From assembly GCA_002430835.1 (NCBI GenBank), contig DJDA01000072.1:1-27134 (forward strand): a stretch of 27,134 nucleotides of DNA, in the 5' to 3' direction. The position numbers and the translations under genes are program-made. The notes under the pieces were generated by a model. That model did not search any database. It was not told where the DNA came from and worked only from the letters and a program-made list of their open reading frames with translations. Source of the DNA: Brevundimonas sp. UBA5936. Its GTDB lineage: Bacteria; Pseudomonadota; Alphaproteobacteria; Caulobacterales; Caulobacteraceae. Of this stretch, positions 22,699-27,134 are shown in pieces (the first letter of the stretch is position 1; every line of letters starts with the position of its first letter).

Positions 22699-23130
22699 AT
22701 GAAGCTGTTCACCATCGGCTATGAAGGCGCGACGCAGGCCCAGGTCATCGACCGGCTGAAGGCGGCGGGGGTCGAACTGGTCGCCGACGTGCGGGCGGTC
22801 GCCTCGTCGCGCATCGCGGGCTTTTCCAAGACCGTGCTGGGCGAAAGCCTGAAGGCCGAGGGGCTCGATTATCTGCAACTGCGCGCCCTGGGCACGCCCA
22901 AGGCCGGGCGCGACGCGGCGCGCAAGGGCGACGCCGCGACCATGCGCGCCGTCTTCAGCGCCCATATGCAGGAGCCGGACGCCGAGGCCGCCTTCCAGCA
23001 GCTGCGCCATGCGGCGGGCGAACGGCGCGTCGCCCTGCTGTGCTTCGAGGCCGACGCCTGCGGCTGCCACCGCTCCATCCTCGCAGACCGGCTGGCGCGC
23101 GAGGACGGAGCGGAGGTGACGAACCTCTAG
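22699..23130 (+). CDS. DUF488 domain-containing protein
   Basis: The protein has 143 residues starting MKLFTIGYEG, the signature opening of DUF488 proteins. It continues with LVADVRAVASSRIAGFSK and the LRALGTPK segment and ends with LLCFEADACGCHRSILADRL, where the CHR motif is conserved. The family is small and cytoplasmic, and its function is not established. No good ribosome site is visible in front of the ATG. It is divergent from the amidohydrolase (75-bp gap) and its stop is 6 bases from the stop of the M1 peptidase. Confidence 0.9.
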   Translation: MKLFTIGYEGATQAQVIDRLKAAGVELVADVRAVASSRIAGFSKTVLGESLKAEGLDYLQLRALGTPKAGRDAARKGDAATMRAVFSAHMQEPDAEAAFQQLRHAAGERRVALLCFEADACGCHRSILADRLAREDGAEVTNL

Positions 23131-23147
23131 GCGGCCTTACGGCCGCC
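23130..23147. terminator. Hairpin overlapping two convergent stop codons
   Basis: GGCGGCC (23130-23136), TTAC loop, GGCCGCC (23141-23147) forms a perfect 7-bp stem. The DUF488 TAG ends at the first base of the stem, and the M1 peptidase TAA (reverse strand, 23137-23139) lies in the loop. There is no T-run, so it may be a compact transcript end or incidental. Confidence 0.35.
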
Positions 23148-25107
23148 CCACCACCTGATCGACCGAGTTGCTGGTGACCGGGTGATACAGCGGCCGGGCC
23201 TTGGCGTAGATGCGCGTGGCGATGGGGCGGCCCCAGTCGCCTTCGGCCCACAGGGTTTGGAACAGCGGCAGGACGAATTTGCGCCGTCCCTGGCTGGTCA
23301 GGAAGCGGTCGGCCGTGGCCACGGCGGGCTCGTAGCGGTTGGCCAGGGCGGCCTGCAGCCAGGCGAAGACCAGTTCGGCGTTGCCTTCGCGGTCCAGCTT
23401 CAGCGTGCTTTCCAGATCGGCCAACTGGGCCGGGGTCAGCCAGTCGGCGCCCGCCGCCAGCCCCTCGGGTCGCCACGACAGGAAGCGCAGGCGCTGCTGG
23501 GTGTTCCAGTCCTTCCACGGCACGGCCGAGGCCGGACCCTTGGCGACGTAGAAGGCGCGCGCGGCCGCATCGACCGGCTCGAAGGCGTGCGACACCGGCG
23601 CCTGGACGTTGGACGGCAGACCCGGTTCATAGACCCAGGCGTTCAGCTGCAGCCTCTGCTCCAGGCCCGCGTCGCCCTTAATCAGGTGCGCGCGGATGTC
23701 TTCCAGGAAACGCTCTGACGTCATCGGCCGCCAGGCGTTGCGCTCGAAATAGCCGCGCAACCAGGCGTCGAACGCCTCGCGCCCGGCGATCTGTTCGATG
23801 GTCCGCAGGAAGGCGGCGCCCTTGTCATAGGCGATGGTGTTCATGCCGTCGTCGGGATCGCGCCCGGTCAGCTCCAGGTGCAGACGGGTGTCGGCCGGGG
23901 CCAGCGCCTTCAGCTCGTCCTGCAGCCCGCCCCAGGCCAGAACCTGCTCCTGCACGGCGGCGTCGCGGCCGTAGACGGCCTCCATGATCCGGTTCTCGAA
24001 ATAGGAGGTGAACCCCTCGTTCAGCCAGAAGTCGTCCCAGGTGGCGTTGGTCACCAGGTTGCCCGACCAGCTATGCGCCAGTTCGTGCGCCACCAGCGAG
24101 ACCAGCGAGCGGTCCCCGGCGATGATGGTCGGGGTGGCGAAGGTCAGCATGGGGTTCTCCATGCCGCCGAAGGGGAAGCTGGGCGGCAGGACCAGCAGGT
24201 CGTAGCGGCCCCAGCGATAGGGGCCGTACAGGGCTTCGGCCGCGTCCACCATCTCGGCGGTCGGCTGAAGCTCGTGCGCCGAGGCCTGAAGCTGGCTCGG
24301 CTCGGCCCAGACGCCGGTGCGCTCGTCGAACGGGGCGAAGGCCAGGTCGCCGACGCCGATGGCGATCAGATAGGGCGGGATCGGGTTGTCCAGCTTGAAG
24401 CGCCAGGCCTTGGTCCCGGCGCCGGCCGCCTCGCCCTTCGGCGTCAGCTGCTCGGCCGACATGACGACGGTCAGATCGGCCGGGGCGGTGATGCGGGCGG
24501 TGTAGGACTGGCGGACGCCCGGGCTGTCCTGGGTCGGAATCCAGGTGCGGGTCAGGATCGCCTGGCCCTGGCTGAACAGATAGGGCTTCTGGCCGCCCGC
24601 CGTCTGCTGCGGGCTGAGCCACTGCAGGGCCGAGGCGTCGGGGCGGGTGGAATAGTCGATGACGATCTTCTGCGTTTCGCCGCCCTGGAAGGCCGGGATG
24701 CGCACGGTCAGGGGCTGGCCCTTGATCGGATCAGACGCGCCCAGGCTCCATTGCAGGGCGCGGCCCTGGGCGTCGGTCACGCCCTTGATGTCCAGCATCT
24801 TGGCGTCCAGCACCACCTCGGGCGCGCCGGGACGGCCGGTCACGTCCAGCGTGGCCTTGCCCGCCAAGGTCTTGGCGGCGAAGTCGGCGGCCAGGTCCAG
24901 GTCGACGTGCGTCACCCGCGCCTCGGCCGGGCGGGCGTAGGAGTGGGCGTCGTTGACGTAGTCGGTCGCGGGGGCCGGCGCCGGCGCGGCGGGGACCAGG
25001 GGAGTCATGGGGGTGATCTCTCCGGTCGTGGCGCAGGCGCCCAGGGACGTGGCGAGGGCGGCGGCGAGGGCAAGGGCGGAAACCCGCCCGACCAGCTTCA
25101 GGGTCAT
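23137..25107 (-). CDS. M1 family metallo-aminopeptidase lipoprotein
   Basis: The protein has 656 residues with GGAG seven bases before the ATG. The signal peptide ends in LGAC (Cys25), so it is lipid-anchored. A beta-sandwich N-terminal domain (about 55-250) precedes the catalytic domain. The exopeptidase motif is FGGMEN (313-318), the zinc site HELAH (341-345) and Glu364 in WLNEGFTSYFE. The C-terminal helical domain resembles leukotriene A4 hydrolase-type enzymes. It should remove N-terminal residues from peptides in the periplasm. An Ala/Pro linker follows the lipid anchor. Confidence 0.94.
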   Translation of the reverse strand: MTLKLVGRVSALALAAALATSLGACATTGEITPMTPLVPAAPAPAPATDYVNDAHSYARPAEARVTHVDLDLAADFAAKTLAGKATLDVTGRPGAPEVVLDAKMLDIKGVTDAQGRALQWSLGASDPIKGQPLTVRIPAFQGGETQKIVIDYSTRPDASALQWLSPQQTAGGQKPYLFSQGQAILTRTWIPTQDSPGVRQSYTARITAPADLTVVMSAEQLTPKGEAAGAGTKAWRFKLDNPIPPYLIAIGVGDLAFAPFDERTGVWAEPSQLQASAHELQPTAEMVDAAEALYGPYRWGRYDLLVLPPSFPFGGMENPMLTFATPTIIAGDRSLVSLVAHELAHSWSGNLVTNATWDDFWLNEGFTSYFENRIMEAVYGRDAAVQEQVLAWGGLQDELKALAPADTRLHLELTGRDPDDGMNTIAYDKGAAFLRTIEQIAGREAFDAWLRGYFERNAWRPMTSERFLEDIRAHLIKGDAGLEQRLQLNAWVYEPGLPSNVQAPVSHAFEPVDAAARAFYVAKGPASAVPWKDWNTQQRLRFLSWRPEGLAAGADWLTPAQLADLESTLKLDREGNAELVFAWLQAALANRYEPAVATADRFLTSQGRRKFVLPLFQTLWAEGDWGRPIATRIYAKARPLYHPVTSNSVDQVVGRP

Positions 25108-25159
25108 CGAACGCTCCGTATTCAGATGCGCCCGAAAAGGCCCCCTCGCGCCTGAAAGA

Positions 25160-26437
25160 TCAAGCCTTAGCTGCGGGCGGCGGCAGGTGTTGCGCCTTGA
25201 ACAGCCGCCCCTTCTCGGCCGCCAGCACCAGCGCCAACGCCGCGACGCCCAGCAGGACGAAGCCCACGGTCATCGGCACGGTCGAACCGTCGAACTGCTG
25301 GCCGATGGCGAAGCCCAGCAGGGCGCCGCCGATCGAGGAGATGAAGCCCTGGGCCGAGGAGGCCGTACCCGCGATATGGCCCATCGGCTCCATGGCCATG
25401 GCGCCGAAATTGCCGGCGATGAAGCCGAAGCAGAACATCTTGCAGGCCTGCAGCGCGGCGAACATCCACAGGCTGTCATGCCCCGCATAGGCGATCACGG
25501 CGTGCAGGGCGCTGAAGCCGATGAAGCCGATCAGGGCCGTGTGCGCGATCAGGCGCGAGCCCAGCTTCTCGACCAGGCGGGCGTTCAGGATCGAGGCCAC
25601 GGCGATGCCCGCCGCCACCAGGGCGAAGACGACCGGGAACAGGCCCGGCGCCTTGAACACGTCGAAGAAGATCTGTTGCGAAGAGTTGATGAAGCCGAAC
25701 AGCGCGCCGCTGATGACCGTCATGGCCAGGGTGTAGCCCATGCCCTGACGGCTGGTCAGGGCGAAGCGGAAGGCGCCGGCGATGCGACCGAGATTGATCG
25801 GCATCCGGTCCTCGGCGTGCAGGGTCTCGGGCAGGCGCAGCCCCGCCCAGATCATGAAGGCGCCGCCCGCCAGGGCGAAGACGCCGAAGATCCACGGCCA
25901 GGGCGCGACCAGCATGATCATCTGTCCCACGGCGGGGGCCAGGATGGGCACGCCCAGGAAGACCAGGAAGCTCAGCGACATGACCCGCGCCATGGTCCGC
26001 CCGGCATAGCGGTCGCGCACGATGGAGACGGCCAGCACCCGCGTCGCCGCGGCCCCGATCCCCATGCCGACCCGCGACAGGATCAGCATGTCGAAGGTGT
26101 GGGCGAAGGCGGCCAGCACGCTGAAGGCGACATAGATCCCGATGCCCGCGAACAGCGCCGGACGGCGACCGTATCGATCCGACAACGGGCCGTAGAGCAG
26201 CTGCGCCACGCCGAAGCCCAGCAGATAGGCGGTGATCACCCACTGGCGGCTGTTCTCATTGGTCACGCCCAGGTCTTCGCCGATGTGGGGCAGGGCCGGC
26301 AGCATGGCGTCGATCGCCAGGGCGTTCAGCGCCATCATCACGGCGATCAGGCAGACGAATTCGGCGAAGCCCGGCCCCTTGGCGGGAAGCGACGGCTTGG
26401 CCTCGATCTCGGCGGGCGGGGTCGGGGCTCGGGTCAT
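25160..26437 (-). CDS. Bcr/CflA-like MFS drug exporter
   Basis: From ATG 26437 the protein has 425 residues and 12 predicted helices. A TTG at 26506 would add 23 polar residues with no support. Motif A is YGPLSDRYGRRP after helix 2. Helix 4 reads LSRVGMGIGAAATRVLAVSIVRDRY, and LGVPILAPAVGQ is motif C in helix 5, typical of 12-helix drug:H+ antiporters of the Bcr/CflA group. It probably exports drugs or other small molecules from the cytoplasm. The adaptor gene lies 103 bases upstream on the same strand; whether they form one pump is uncertain, since EmrB-type partners have 14 helices. Confidence 0.88.
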   Translation of the reverse strand: MTRAPTPPAEIEAKPSLPAKGPGFAEFVCLIAVMMALNALAIDAMLPALPHIGEDLGVTNENSRQWVITAYLLGFGVAQLLYGPLSDRYGRRPALFAGIGIYVAFSVLAAFAHTFDMLILSRVGMGIGAAATRVLAVSIVRDRYAGRTMARVMSLSFLVFLGVPILAPAVGQMIMLVAPWPWIFGVFALAGGAFMIWAGLRLPETLHAEDRMPINLGRIAGAFRFALTSRQGMGYTLAMTVISGALFGFINSSQQIFFDVFKAPGLFPVVFALVAAGIAVASILNARLVEKLGSRLIAHTALIGFIGFSALHAVIAYAGHDSLWMFAALQACKMFCFGFIAGNFGAMAMEPMGHIAGTASSAQGFISSIGGALLGFAIGQQFDGSTVPMTVGFVLLGVAALALVLAAEKGRLFKAQHLPPPAAKA

Positions 26438-26540
26438 GCAGAGCAGATGCAGCCTGCGACAGGCTGACGCAACCCTGCAAAGGTGAAGTTTTTCGCGCTG
26501 CAACAATAAGTCAGGCGATGAGCGGGACCGGAACCGGCGC

Positions 26541-27134
26541 CTAGTCCTTCACCTGAATCCGCGCCGTCACCGACATGCCGGGCGACAGACGCTCGACGCC
26601 TTCCTGCCCCGGATCGACGGCGATGCGAACGGGGATGCGCTGGGCCACCTTGGTGAAGTTGCCGGTGGCGTTGTCGGGGCGGATGACGCTGAACTCCGAG
26701 CCGGTGGCGGGCGAGATGCGCTCGACCTTGCCGGTCAGGACGCGGCCGCCCAGGGCGTCGACGGTGATCTTGACCGGCTGGCCGACGCGCACGTCGCGCA
26801 TCTGGTTCTCCTTCATATTGGCCGTGACCCAGACCACGTCGGGGACCAGGGCCGTCATCTGCGTGCCGACCGCCACCTGCTGGCCCTGACGCATGGAGAT
26901 CTCGCCCAGCCGGCCGTCGCGCGGCGCCTCGATGCGGGTGTTGTCCAGGTCGATCTGGGCCAGGCGCACCTGGGCGCGGGCGTTCTCGACGGCGGCCTCC
27001 AGCGAGCCGCGGCTGACCACGGCCGAGGTCACGCCGGTCTGGGCCACATCCTCGGCGGCGCGGGTTTCGGCCAGTTGAGCCTCGGCGGCGCGCAGGGCGT
27101 TCTGGGCCACGTCGACCTGGGCCTGGGCGACCCA
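26541..27134 (-). CDS. HlyD/EmrA-type membrane fusion (adaptor) protein, N-terminal part beyond the window
   Basis: The frame is open through the window's right edge, so only the C-terminal 197 residues are seen. They show the end of a coiled-coil hairpin (VENARAQVRLAQIDLDNTR), the second lipoyl half (IEAPRDGRLGEISMRQGQQV) and the beta-barrel region (WVTANMKENQMRDVRVGQPVKI). The FTKVAQRIPVRIAVDP segment is typical of EmrA-like adaptors. Such proteins link an inner-membrane pump to an outer-membrane channel. The stop TAG is at 26541-26543. Confidence 0.9.
   Translation of the reverse strand, partial: WVAQAQVDVAQNALRAAEAQLAETRAAEDVAQTGVTSAVVSRGSLEAAVENARAQVRLAQIDLDNTRIEAPRDGRLGEISMRQGQQVAVGTQMTALVPDVVWVTANMKENQMRDVRVGQPVKITVDALGGRVLTGKVERISPATGSEFSVIRPDNATGNFTKVAQRIPVRIAVDPGQEGVERLSPGMSVTARIQVKD

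Overview
The window reads as chromosomal DNA of a high-GC alphaproteobacterium, most likely Caulobacterales and close to Brevundimonas. This is inferred from strong GC bias at third codon positions, a FecI/FecR/TonB-receptor cassette, a complex I NDUFA9-type protein, epoxyqueuosine reductase, several large exported peptidases and frequent TTG/GTG starts. I could not run a database search, so the genus is an inference. Nearly all genes are dense and intact. There is no CRISPR array, IS transposase, phage module or rRNA.

Layout. 1-923: the 3' part of a TraB/GumN-family gene, its terminator and tRNA-Gly(CCC). 928-2627 (minus): a DoxX-like membrane protein, a truncated second copy of its 5' end, and a DUF3313-like lipoprotein. 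2829-6863 (plus): an ECF sigma factor, FecR anti-sigma factor and STN-containing TonB-dependent receptor, a cell-surface signalling cassette. 7043-7432 (plus): a small gene for an exported protein whose core is about 80% identical to eukaryotic ubiquitin, fused to an IPTL-CTERM membrane-sorting tail. 7532-10321 (minus): an M14 metallocarboxypeptidase. 10721-11995 (plus): a dicarboxylate/amino-acid:cation symporter. 12281-13929: a LuxR-type regulator, a small membrane protein and a lipoprotein. 14079-15804 (plus): threonine ammonia-lyase overlapping an FKBP-type lipoprotein isomerase. 15809-15976: a composite inverted-repeat element. 15963-18835 (minus): QueG, a GST and a CDF metal exporter. 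18963-19769 (plus): UppP. 19844-22623 (minus): an NDUFA9-like protein and an exported amidohydrolase. 22699-23130 (plus): a DUF488 protein. 23137-27134 (minus): an M1 aminopeptidase lipoprotein, a Bcr/CflA-type MFS exporter and the 3' part of a HlyD/EmrA-type adaptor.

The standout is the ubiquitin-like gene at 7043-7432. It has a good Shine-Dalgarno site before a TTG start and a Sec signal peptide whose predicted cleavage point is exactly at ubiquitin Met1. A 72-residue ubiquitin core follows in which Lys33, Lys48 and Lys63 are all Arg and the C-terminal di-glycine is absent. The tail is a VPTMSQW motif, a transmembrane helix and an RRR cluster. It therefore cannot be a conventional conjugating ubiquitin. 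It looks like a captured eukaryotic ubiquitin remade as a secreted or envelope-anchored bacterial protein, encoded just downstream of a FecI-FecR-receptor system. Most other genes are housekeeping or envelope functions.
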